Shown here piece by piece: positions 1 to 5,722 of a stretch of DNA of 6,956 bases. A program made the position numbers and the translations under genes. This DNA comes from Gammaproteobacteria bacterium (lineage in GTDB: Bacteria; Pseudomonadota; Gammaproteobacteria; SZUA-229), in the NCBI GenBank assembly GCA_016191795.1, contig JACPVK010000401.1, forward strand, positions 1 through 6,956. Direction: 5' to 3'. The notes under the pieces are model-generated. The model saw only the letters and a list, made by a program, of their open reading frames with translations. It did no database searches and was not told the DNA's origin. Within the stretch, counting starts at the first letter, position 1; each line of letters begins with the position of its first letter.

Positions 1-282
1 ATGCAAATATTTTTTGTGCTGGTGATCATCTACATAAGCTATTGATTTATATAGTAACTGACTTTGCCAGCATCATCACACAATCGGGTTACAGGCCGTG
101 TCTTATGTGGATTTTAGCCCTGTGGTAACCACTTATGTAGGGGGTTTGTGGGAATGCCGGGACGGGAGGTATATCAGGAGTTACTGTTGTATATACGGTC
201 ATGGTTACTGACGGGGAAAGCAGATTACCTGGATTGTTTACCGGGTGTGATAATCAGTAAACAATAAAAACAACGACAACAG
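1..282. other. Unassigned region downstream of flgL
   Basis: No confident gene lies here. Several short structures are visible: CTTATGTRG repeats (102-110 and 132-140, with the inverse CTACATAAG at 30-38), an odd palindrome GTGGTAACCAC (122-132), and a 9-bp inverted repeat ATTGTTTAC/GTAAACAAT (233-241, 257-265). A possible 37-codon plus-strand reading frame runs from ATG 154 to a TAA ending at 267. A plus-strand frame ends at a TGA at 43-45 (...FVLVIIYISY) and could be the tail of a gene outside the window. No clear sigma-28 or sigma-54 flagellar promoter is seen, nor a typical terminator after flgL. Confidence 0.5.
233..265 (-). terminator. Weak candidate stem-loop downstream of flgL
   Basis: A perfect 9-bp inverted repeat (ATTGTTTAC and GTAAACAAT) with a 15-nt loop starts 18 nt after the flgL stop. 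The stem is AT-rich and no U-run follows in the flgL direction, so its role as a terminator is doubtful. It could instead be an operator-like site. Confidence 0.2.
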
Positions 283-2217
283 TTACCGAATGTAATCAAA
301 CAAATTCAATCCCTGAATCTTCACAAATGTCTGCTGGGCAATTTGCAATGCCGTTGTCTGAAAAGTCAGGTTGGAAATCGCTTCCGCCATATCCAGATCC
401 TGGATATCCGAACGCACACCCTGCAAATAAACTTTCTTGGCTTCGTTATCACTGGCCTGACTTTCAATGGAATTAATACGGCCACCGATTCGGGTTTGCA
501 CATCAATCATTTTATCCATGGAGCGATCCATGTTATTCAGTGCATTATCAATTTGCTGCGACAAATAAGCTTTGGGTGGGGCACCTACAAGATAACTGGC
601 CGAGTCACCGACTACGGCGGCATTTAACGTCGTTTGTGATGCAACGCTGTTACCACTGGCCACTATGGAAAGCACGGCATTATTAGTGGTATCCGTTATG
701 TTATTTATAACGACACTGTTGGCATTATCCTGCACACCACCTGTTGTAATAAATTCGATGTTGTCACCCACACGTCTGAATGTAACGCTGACACCCGGCG
801 TGGTACCAGGCAAAGTGTAAGTACCATCCGGATTGGCAACAATACCGGCGGTACCGGCAATTGTTGTCATCATTGCTGTAGCTACTTCGTTGTTGGTAGG
901 TGTGGGCGGTGTTACTGAGAAGTTGATGGTCTGGCCATCAAAGTTCAAATCGAAGGTGACAGTATCACCGGCATTAAAACCATTGTTAATATAATCACCA
1001 CCCAATACGCCGCGCACTTCCGTTGAACCCGGTGTTTCCAGGCTGGTGATTAAATTCTGCAGGGTTGTAAAAATATCCTGATGTCGACTGGCCTCAACGG
1101 TAAACACATCACCATCAACAGGCTGACCACTAATTTCTACCTGAATACCATCAAATGCAATTGCACTACCAGCCGTATAAGGTTGCGCAGCAAGCACTGT
1201 TGCACCTGTTGTTTTATTTATAACATTGTATTCATACTGCAGTGGATTGGGCGTTATGCTTAAAGTATCACCTGGCTGTGGCAACCCAGCTAATTCTACC
1301 TGCCAGCCATTTTGACTCACAGTCATGCCAGTTGTGTATACAACATCATTTTGCAGAACAGCCCCGGTAGCTGGATTAATAACGTCAAAAGTGCCCGCCG
1401 GATTAACTGGATCAAAAAATATATTTACCCTGCTTGAAAAATCTGGATCCTGTGCGTTAGTTGCCAGACTGGAAGCAACATTAACAGTGCCAAGGCTGCT
1501 TCCTGTATTAACATTTACAGAAAACACTTCAGCCATGATTATTGAGTAATCTTGCTCCGGATACAGTGATGGCGTTACCACCGATCCCGTTGAAATCCTG
1601 CCGGTACCACCATTGGTAATATTGGCATCTGTTGTAAATACGCCGTTACCGGTGCGATTTAACTGATAAACCTCGGCACCGGAATCCGTACTGGCCACCT
1701 GCCGGCTGGAACCAATTTGTAACGCCAGCTGGCCCTGATCACCGTTGTAAATATAATTCCCTGCTGCATCAGTGGTGAATGGCAAAATTTTTGACTGGAA
1801 GCCGGCAAACAAATAATCACCGGTTGCATCTTTGGTATTGGCATAATCCAGCAATTCTTTTAATTTTTCTTTCATTTCTGCAGCGATTGCCTTCTGGGCC
1901 TGCAAATCATAAGTGCCGGTATTACCGGCCTGAATCGCCAGCTCACGTACGCGCTGCAATACATTAATAGAACTATCGATAGTGGTTTCTTCGAGGTTCA
2001 ATCGTTGCGTGGCGTAATTGCCGTTTTCTTCATATTGGGTGATTTGCGCCAGCGCTTCATTAATATCGAGCACGCGCGCAGCCGCACTGGGATTATCCGA
2101 TGGCACCAGAATTTTTTTACCTTGCGCCAGCTCATCCTGGGTACGAATCAGTTTGGCCTGCTGTTCGAGGATGTTTTTAACACCCTGCATATGAATGTAT
2201 GAGGTAGAAACACGCAT
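283..2217 (-). CDS. flgL: Flagellar hook-filament junction protein FlgL (HAP3), enlarged
   Basis: FlgL is the second hook-filament junction protein, exported through the flagellar type III system and placed between FlgK and the filament. The 644-aa product starts MRVSTSYIHM and has a flagellin-like N-terminal helical domain (about 1-140, with the conserved SDNPSAAARVLDI stretch at 40-52 and TGDYLFAGFQS at 132-142). The flagellin-like C-terminal domain spans about 550-644 (IDNALNNMDRS, RIGGRINSIE, LTFQTTALQIAQQTF). The Salmonella and E. coli proteins are only about 317 aa, so roughly 300 residues are extra and sit in the middle. These comprise module B (about 241-324), a related second unit (about 325-378) ending GDVFTVEASRHQDIFTTLQNLI, and module A (about 404-520). 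Modules A and B both have homologues in the neighbouring FlgK. The ATG lies 2 nt after the flgK stop and I see no good Shine-Dalgarno sequence, so translational coupling to flgK is likely. Family identity is very secure; the role of the central insertions is not known. Confidence 0.96.
   Translation of the reverse strand: MRVSTSYIHMQGVKNILEQQAKLIRTQDELAQGKKILVPSDNPSAAARVLDINEALAQITQYEENGNYATQRLNLEETTIDSSINVLQRVRELAIQAGNTGTYDLQAQKAIAAEMKEKLKELLDYANTKDATGDYLFAGFQSKILPFTTDAAGNYIYNGDQGQLALQIGSSRQVASTDSGAEVYQLNRTGNGVFTTDANITNGGTGRISTGSVVTPSLYPEQDYSIIMAEVFSVNVNTGSSLGTVNVASSLATNAQDPDFSSRVNIFFDPVNPAGTFDVINPATGAVLQNDVVYTTGMTVSQNGWQVELAGLPQPGDTLSITPNPLQYEYNVINKTTGATVLAAQPYTAGSAIAFDGIQVEISGQPVDGDVFTVEASRHQDIFTTLQNLITSLETPGSTEVRGVLGGDYINNGFNAGDTVTFDLNFDGQTINFSVTPPTPTNNEVATAMMTTIAGTAGIVANPDGTYTLPGTTPGVSVTFRRVGDNIEFITTGGVQDNANSVVINNITDTTNNAVLSIVASGNSVASQTTLNAAVVGDSASYLVGAPPKAYLSQQIDNALNNMDRSMDKMIDVQTRIGGRINSIESQASDNEAKKVYLQGVRSDIQDLDMAEAISNLTFQTTALQIAQQTFVKIQGLNLFDYIR
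658..1008 (-). repeat. Module A copy in flgL (residues ~404-520)
   Basis: It shares the ordered anchors GGDY, GDTVTFDLNFDGQT, GTTPGVSVTF and GDNIEFITTGG with FlgK. In FlgL it lies between the conserved helix ending LQNLITSLETPGS and the C-terminal domain beginning YLSQQIDNAL. These two stretches are nearly contiguous in shorter FlgL proteins, so it looks like a discrete insert. Confidence 0.7.
1246..1497 (-). repeat. Module B copy in flgL (residues ~241-324)
   Basis: More than half the residues are identical by eye to FlgK 595-678, including IFFDPVNPAG and QNGWQVEL. It is followed directly by a weaker related unit (325-378) with the same TTGA..GIQVEISGQPVDGDVF pattern, so FlgL carries two such units in tandem. 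Confidence 0.75.
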
Positions 2218-2219
2218 CG

Positions 2220-4580
2220 CTATACCGCGCTTATGAGAGATTCAAACAATGTTTGTGAAGTCTGGATAATTCGCGCCAGGGCCTGATAAGCCTGCTGGAA
2301 ACGAATCAGATCTGCCGCTTCTTCATCCAGGTTCACACCCGATAAACTTTCTCTGCTGGCAATGGCATTATCCAGCAAGGTTTTTTCCACATCGTAATTA
2401 ATTTTCGCCTGTTGCGTAACCACACCCACTTCCGCATTAAGTGTTGCATAGGATTGCTCGAATGTGGTTACGCCATTATCCATTACAGCCGTATTTTGTA
2501 ATGCAGCCAGCAACAACATATTGCGGTTGTCGTTGGTAGAATTGGTATTTTCCGTTACGGTAACCGTATCACCAGGCTGCGGTGAGCCGGTTAACCGAAC
2601 TTGCCAGCCATTCTGTGTCACTGACATGCCCGGTGTGTAAATCACATTATTTTGCAGAACCGTTCCGCTGGCGCGATCCACGACATCAAAGCTGCCTGCC
2701 GGATTGGCAGGATCAAAAAAGATATCGACTGTGCGTGTTAAATCCGGATCCAGCGCATCGACCACCGAACTGGACGCCGCACCCACTGTACCAATATTGG
2801 CTGCTGCATTCAGTGTGCGAATTGGTGTTGCTGCCGCGATATCACGAATATCCGAAATTTCAACACTAAAGCTGGTAGCACCAAGACGCGTTGGCCGCAA
2901 ATAAAACGAATCGCCTGCGGCAGGCACACCACCTGGTGTGATCGCCATACCGTCCACATTAAACGGACCGGCACCACTGGCAACCGTCACATTGTCTGAC
3001 AGACGCAACACATTGTAATTGGCACCGTCATAACTCACACGATAATCCGACACGGTTAATTGCGACACATCGGTAATGGAAAAATTAACCACGCCGGTGC
3101 CGGTATTATTGGCATTACTCAGAGTTGAATTACTGGGACCCATAAACATGGCAGGCGAACCATTCGAGGCCGCGCCAAAATTAAATTGCGTGCTGCTGGA
3201 ACCGAGTAACCCAAGATTGATAACCGCATCGTTAGCCACACCGTCGGCAACATTGGTTATCACCAGATTATTACCCAACGGGCTGGGACCACCGGTGGTG
3301 GTGAATTGAATTTGATCACCACGTAATTCAAATGTCATAGAGATACCTGGTGTGGTACCCGCCAGGCTATAAACACCGCCACCCAGATTGGTCACATTAC
3401 CATCGGCTGCAATACCTGCTGCACCGGTCAATAATCCGGCAGCAATGGTTGCATTGGTATCACCGGCCACAATGGTATGTGCAACGGTAACGGTGCGGCC
3501 ATCAAACTGTAAATCGAAAGTGAGCGTGTCGCCCACGTTGGCGCCATTGGCAAGATAATCACCGCCAAATGCACCACTCAGATTACCCGTGCCAACAGTG
3601 CGAAAAAAATTGGTGCCCATGTCACCATTTAAATCGTAACCCTGCACATGTTGCGCATTAAAAGTTTCAGACAGGGCAATGGCAGTTCTGCCCAGCCTGT
3701 TTTGTACGCTGTCGAGTAAATTATTGCGAAAATCCAGCAAGCCACCCAGCTCACCGCCATTCAATGATGATGTGATATCCACAGCACCGCCACCACCCGT
3801 GCTTTGCAATGCAACCACGGTACGATCAGGCTGAGATGCTGAACCCTGCGCCACCAGCGTATTGGTCACAGGCCCCGACACCAGGAGTTGCCCGGAACCG
3901 GCCAGTACATTCAGGGTGCCGTCATTTTGAGTGATCACGGTGATGGATATTTTTTCGGATAATTGTTTTAACAGGGCATCGCGTTTGTCGAGCAAATCAT
4001 TGGGTTGCTCATCCACACTGCTCACTGCACTGATGGCACTGTTGACGCGGGCAATTTCCGATGTGAGTGCATTGATATCCGTTATCTGATATCGAATGCG
4101 CGCATCCACTTCCTTATCAATATCGCGCAGTGCTTCACCCAGTGCATTAAAGCGCTGCTCCAGAATTTCTGCCGAACCTAATAAGGCAATACGCGGAGCG
4201 CTGGCAGAGGGATTATTCGCCACATCGCTCAAGGCACCAAAAAAATGATCCATGGCCGACGTTAAACCACTGTTTTCATCGGCGGTAATATTTTCAACGC
4301 GTGTTGCCAGTTCCTGTAGCGTGCCCAGGCTGGAAGTTGATGATGTGAACTGACGTAAATTTTCGATAATGAAATTATCAAAAATACGTTGAATGTTAGT
4401 GACATCGACACCCTGGCCGATAAAAGAACTGCCATAACGTATCGGCACACGGGCGTCCAGCTCAACGCGCTGACGTGTGTAGGCTTCATTGCCGACATTG
4501 GCAATATTGTGCGATGTGGTGGCTAACGCCGTTTGATAGGCGCGCAATCCGCTAAGACTGGTAACGAGTAAATCAGGCAT
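2220..4580 (-). CDS. flgK: Flagellar hook-associated protein FlgK (HAP1), enlarged
   Basis: FlgK is the first hook-filament junction protein, capping the completed hook as a ring of subunits exported through the flagellar channel. The 786-aa product has the N-terminal rod/hook-family motif (SLSGLRAYQTALATTSHNIANV at about 8-29, then the YTRQRV stretch). The family's C-terminal signature lies at about 749-786 (GVNLDEEAADLIRFQQAYQA, then ARIIQTSQTLFESLI). The conserved core motif FNAQHVQGYDLNGDMGTNFF (307-326) is present. Classical enterobacterial FlgK is about 550 aa. The excess lies between that motif and the C-terminal domain: module A (about 334-458), a typical FlgK beta unit (about 511-563, SDYRVSYDG to GDSFYLRPT), and module B (about 595-678). 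The start ATG has a GGAG 7 nt upstream. The gene begins 18 nt after flgJ ends and nearly touches flgL, so the three are probably co-transcribed. Identification is very secure. Confidence 0.96.
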   Translation of the reverse strand: MPDLLVTSLSGLRAYQTALATTSHNIANVGNEAYTRQRVELDARVPIRYGSSFIGQGVDVTNIQRIFDNFIIENLRQFTSSTSSLGTLQELATRVENITADENSGLTSAMDHFFGALSDVANNPSASAPRIALLGSAEILEQRFNALGEALRDIDKEVDARIRYQITDINALTSEIARVNSAISAVSSVDEQPNDLLDKRDALLKQLSEKISITVITQNDGTLNVLAGSGQLLVSGPVTNTLVAQGSASQPDRTVVALQSTGGGGAVDITSSLNGGELGGLLDFRNNLLDSVQNRLGRTAIALSETFNAQHVQGYDLNGDMGTNFFRTVGTGNLSGAFGGDYLANGANVGDTLTFDLQFDGRTVTVAHTIVAGDTNATIAAGLLTGAAGIAADGNVTNLGGGVYSLAGTTPGISMTFELRGDQIQFTTTGGPSPLGNNLVITNVADGVANDAVINLGLLGSSSTQFNFGAASNGSPAMFMGPSNSTLSNANNTGTGVVNFSITDVSQLTVSDYRVSYDGANYNVLRLSDNVTVASGAGPFNVDGMAITPGGVPAAGDSFYLRPTRLGATSFSVEISDIRDIAAATPIRTLNAAANIGTVGAASSSVVDALDPDLTRTVDIFFDPANPAGSFDVVDRASGTVLQNNVIYTPGMSVTQNGWQVRLTGSPQPGDTVTVTENTNSTNDNRNMLLLAALQNTAVMDNGVTTFEQSYATLNAEVGVVTQQAKINYDVEKTLLDNAIASRESLSGVNLDEEAADLIRFQQAYQALARIIQTSQTLFESLISAV
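2547..2798 (-). repeat. Module B copy in flgK (residues ~595-678)
   Basis: It is strongly similar to FlgL 241-324, with shared runs IFFDP, NPAG, VLQN, QNGWQV and PQPGDT at the same spacing. It belongs to a beta-rich unit type ending G.P..GDt..v that is common in longer FlgK proteins. Confidence 0.75.
3207..3581 (-). repeat. Module A copy in flgK (residues ~334-458)
   Basis: This segment of FlgK aligns by eye with FlgL residues about 404-520. Shared anchors in order are GGDY..NG.N.GDT, TFDL.FDG.T, GTTPG.S.TF, GD.I.F.TTGG, and an asparagine-rich VI.N..D...NAV ending. It begins just after the canonical FNAQHVQGYDLNGDMGTNFF motif. The DNA copies are also recognisably similar but clearly diverged. 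Confidence 0.7.
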
Positions 4581-4587
4581 GATGGGT

Positions 4588-4591
4588 CTCC
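4588..4591 (-). promoter_or_regulatory. Ribosome binding site of flgK
   Basis: GGAG lies 7 nt upstream of the flgK ATG, in the 18-nt flgJ-flgK gap. Confidence 0.7.
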
Positions 4592-4598
4592 GGCCTTA

Positions 4599-5522
4599 TC
4601 AGGTTATCGGCTGATTGTTAGCCAACTTGAATTCAGATAACTTCATTTGTACCGCACTGCTCTGGCGCACACGTTCTATCTTGTCGGCGTAATCCGGGTC
4701 GGTGGCATAGCCCGCCTGCTGCAGCTCGCTAGCCCAGGCCTGCGGGTCATAACCCTTCGCCAGCGCCTGCTGGTAACGCGGATTACGCTGGATGAAATCC
4801 ACATAATCATCAAACGCCTCAGCCACCGAGCCATAGGCACGAAACTGCGCCCGCTCGCGCTGCATGGCGCCATCACGAAACTCCAGTGTCGACACACTCA
4901 CCCGATCACCTTCCCAGCGGCTGTCGGCCTTGATACCAAACAGCGCATAACTCGGACTGCCATTTTCCTGCCTGCGCATGTGCTGGCCCCAGCCGGTTTC
5001 CAGTGCCGACTGCGCCACCAGCACTTCCGGCCACACACCCAGTTCATTACCGGCACGCACGGCATAGGGCCAGACGCTATCGACAAATTCATCAGCAGAA
5101 GCCCACGGAGTTGATTTGATTTCTGCAGGTGCGCCTTCAGGCGCACAGCCTGTACACGGTGTTATTTGTGCGCCTGTAGGCGCACCTACAGCCTGCTCAA
5201 CATCCATAGTGGATACCGGTATCACACCGGTTTGCTGGCTCAACTGCCTTTCGATCACCGCTGCCAGTCCTATGCCCTTGCCGTTGGATATATTCAAAGC
5301 AAGCTGTTTGTCGAACATATCGCGATACATGCGCTCGGTTTCGCTGTTAAACAAACCACCCTCCGGCAACGTGTCACGCATCGACTTCAACATCATGCCA
5401 ACAAAAATCGACTCGAACTGTTTTGCCACCTGCTTGATGGCTTCCGGACTTTGCTGACTCGCCTCACGACGCAGTGCCGTGAAGCCCTGGAAATCGGTGT
5501 AGACGTCGTTAGTGGGCAGCAT
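4599..5522 (-). CDS. flgJ: Bifunctional FlgJ: rod cap protein and GH73 peptidoglycan hydrolase
   Basis: FlgJ caps the growing rod in the periplasm and opens the peptidoglycan so the rod can pass. Numbering is from the ATG at 5522 (307 aa). The rod-binding domain covers about 30-95, with KQVAKQFESIFVGMMLKSMR and GKGIGLAAVIERQL. The GH73 glucosaminidase domain covers about 140-300: the SALETGWGQ motif carries the expected catalytic Glu175, and Glu214 in STLEF matches the position of a second conserved acidic residue. YALFGIKA and FRAYGSVAEAFDDYVDFI are also typical. The linker (111-133) is encoded by an inverted REP-like pair and carries Cys123 and Cys126, the only cysteines. An upstream in-frame TTG at 5552 would add 10 residues, but it lies inside the terminal repeat of the MITE-like element and has no visible ribosome site. 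I prefer the ATG, although its own site (GAG, 7 nt upstream) is weak. Function is secure; the start is moderately so. Confidence 0.92.
   Translation of the reverse strand: MLPTNDVYTDFQGFTALRREASQQSPEAIKQVAKQFESIFVGMMLKSMRDTLPEGGLFNSETERMYRDMFDKQLALNISNGKGIGLAAVIERQLSQQTGVIPVSTMDVEQAVGAPTGAQITPCTGCAPEGAPAEIKSTPWASADEFVDSVWPYAVRAGNELGVWPEVLVAQSALETGWGQHMRRQENGSPSYALFGIKADSRWEGDRVSVSTLEFRDGAMQRERAQFRAYGSVAEAFDDYVDFIQRNPRYQQALAKGYDPQAWASELQQAGYATDPDYADKIERVRQSSAVQMKLSEFKLANNQPIT
5123..5191. repeat. Inverted pair of REP-like units (REPIN-type) inside the flgJ coding sequence
   Basis: Unit 1 (5123-5146, plus strand) is CTGCAG followed by GTGCGCC-TTCA-GGCGCAC, a perfect 7-bp stem. Unit 2 (5168-5191, minus strand) is CTGTAG followed by GTGCGCC-TACA-GGCGCAC. 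The two 24-nt units match at 22 positions, point head-outwards and are separated by 21 nt. The GTAG head (GCAG in unit 1) and short hairpin are the known hallmarks of REP sequences processed by RAYT transposases. The whole block is 69 nt, exactly 23 codons, and encodes FlgJ residues 111-133 with no stop. That this arose by insertion is inferred. Confidence 0.7.
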
Positions 5523-5543
5523 GGGAGTGCTCGAAAAAGAATA

Positions 5544-5574
5544 AGTCCGCAAATAAACGCAAATAAACGCAAAT
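5544..5574 (+). repeat. Left terminal inverted repeat of the MITE-like element
   Basis: AGTCCGC at 5544-5550 is followed by 10-bp AAATAAACGC units. It pairs with 5679-5709 at 30 of 31 positions. The alternative TTG start of flgJ (5552-5550) lies within this arm. Confidence 0.75.
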
Positions 5575-5580
5575 AAACGC
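5551..5580 (+). repeat. Three perfect tandem copies of AAATAAACGC
   Basis: Three identical 10-bp units are followed by a degenerate GAATAAC. The opposite end of the element has about two and a half units. The difference in unit number between the ends suggests gain or loss by slippage. Confidence 0.8.
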
Positions 5581-5592
5581 GAATAACATCAA

Positions 5593-5616
5593 AAGCGTTT
5601 TTGGTAAAAAACGCTT
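5593..5616. repeat. Internal stem-loop of the MITE-like element
   Basis: AAGCGTTTTT (5593-5602) pairs perfectly with AAAAACGCTT (5607-5616) across a 4-nt loop. On the minus-strand transcript it lies between flgI and flgJ. It lacks a following U-run in the flgI-to-flgJ direction, so it looks like a structural element rather than a classical terminator. Confidence 0.6.
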
Positions 5617-5678
5617 AAACACCATCACATCTGAACACACCACGCAACCACGCAAGTGAGCAACACTTAGTACATTAC

Positions 5679-5709
5679 ATTTGCGTTCATTTGCGTTTAT
5701 TTGCGGACT
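5679..5709 (-). repeat. Right terminal inverted repeat of the MITE-like element
   Basis: Read on the minus strand, it begins AGTCCGC, then AAATAAACGC, AAATGAACGC and AAAT. It ends 13 bp before the flgI stop codon, so flgI itself is intact. Confidence 0.75.
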
Positions 5710-5722
5710 CATGCTTTTGCCT

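Larger units (their letters stand above)
5544..5709. mobile_element. MITE-like element with ~31-bp terminal inverted repeats in the flgI-flgJ gap
   Basis: The left end (5544-5574) reads AGTCCGC followed by AAATAAACGC repeats. The right end (5679-5709), read on the opposite strand, gives the same 31 bases with one mismatch (AAATGAACGC in the second unit). The arms enclose about 104 bp with no credible gene, containing a 10-bp stem-loop at 5593-5616 and a direct repeat CCACGCAA at 5640-5647 and 5648-5655. Total size is about 166 bp, which fits a non-autonomous palindromic element. No target-site duplication is obvious at the ends. It separates two genes that are usually almost adjacent. From memory, similar AGTCCGC/AAATRAACGC repeats occur in many proteobacterial genomes; this is unverified. 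The element's class and mobilising enzyme are unknown. Confidence 0.7.

Noticed and set aside
1..45. Short plus-strand frame (MQIFFVLVIIYISY) at the left edge as a gene
   Set aside because: Only 14 codons are visible; it may be the tail of a membrane protein gene outside the window, but nothing here supports that beyond hydrophobicity.
53..69. Sigma-54-like sequence on the minus strand (TGGCAAAGTCAGTTACT)
   Set aside because: The expected GC of the -12 element is missing at the correct spacing from the GG; the nearest match is off by one base and reads TTAC.
2112..2118. A7 run in the flgL coding strand as a programmed frameshift or phase-variation site
   Set aside because: The codon before it ends in T, so the A_AAA_AAA slippery heptamer is not in register, and the full-length frame is intact.
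4647..5114. Long plus-strand open frame (155 codons) opposite flgJ
   Set aside because: It lies antisense to the well-conserved GH73 domain and has no recognisable features of its own.
5551..5580. Tandem AAATAAACGC units considered as a CRISPR array or origin iterons
   Set aside because: Units are contiguous 10-mers without spacers, and they are mirrored at the other end of the element, so terminal repeats explain them better.
5509..5712. 67-codon minus-strand frame spanning the MITE-like element and the start of flgJ
   Set aside because: It is made largely of repeat arms, overlaps the flgJ start in another frame, and has no family features; most likely chance.
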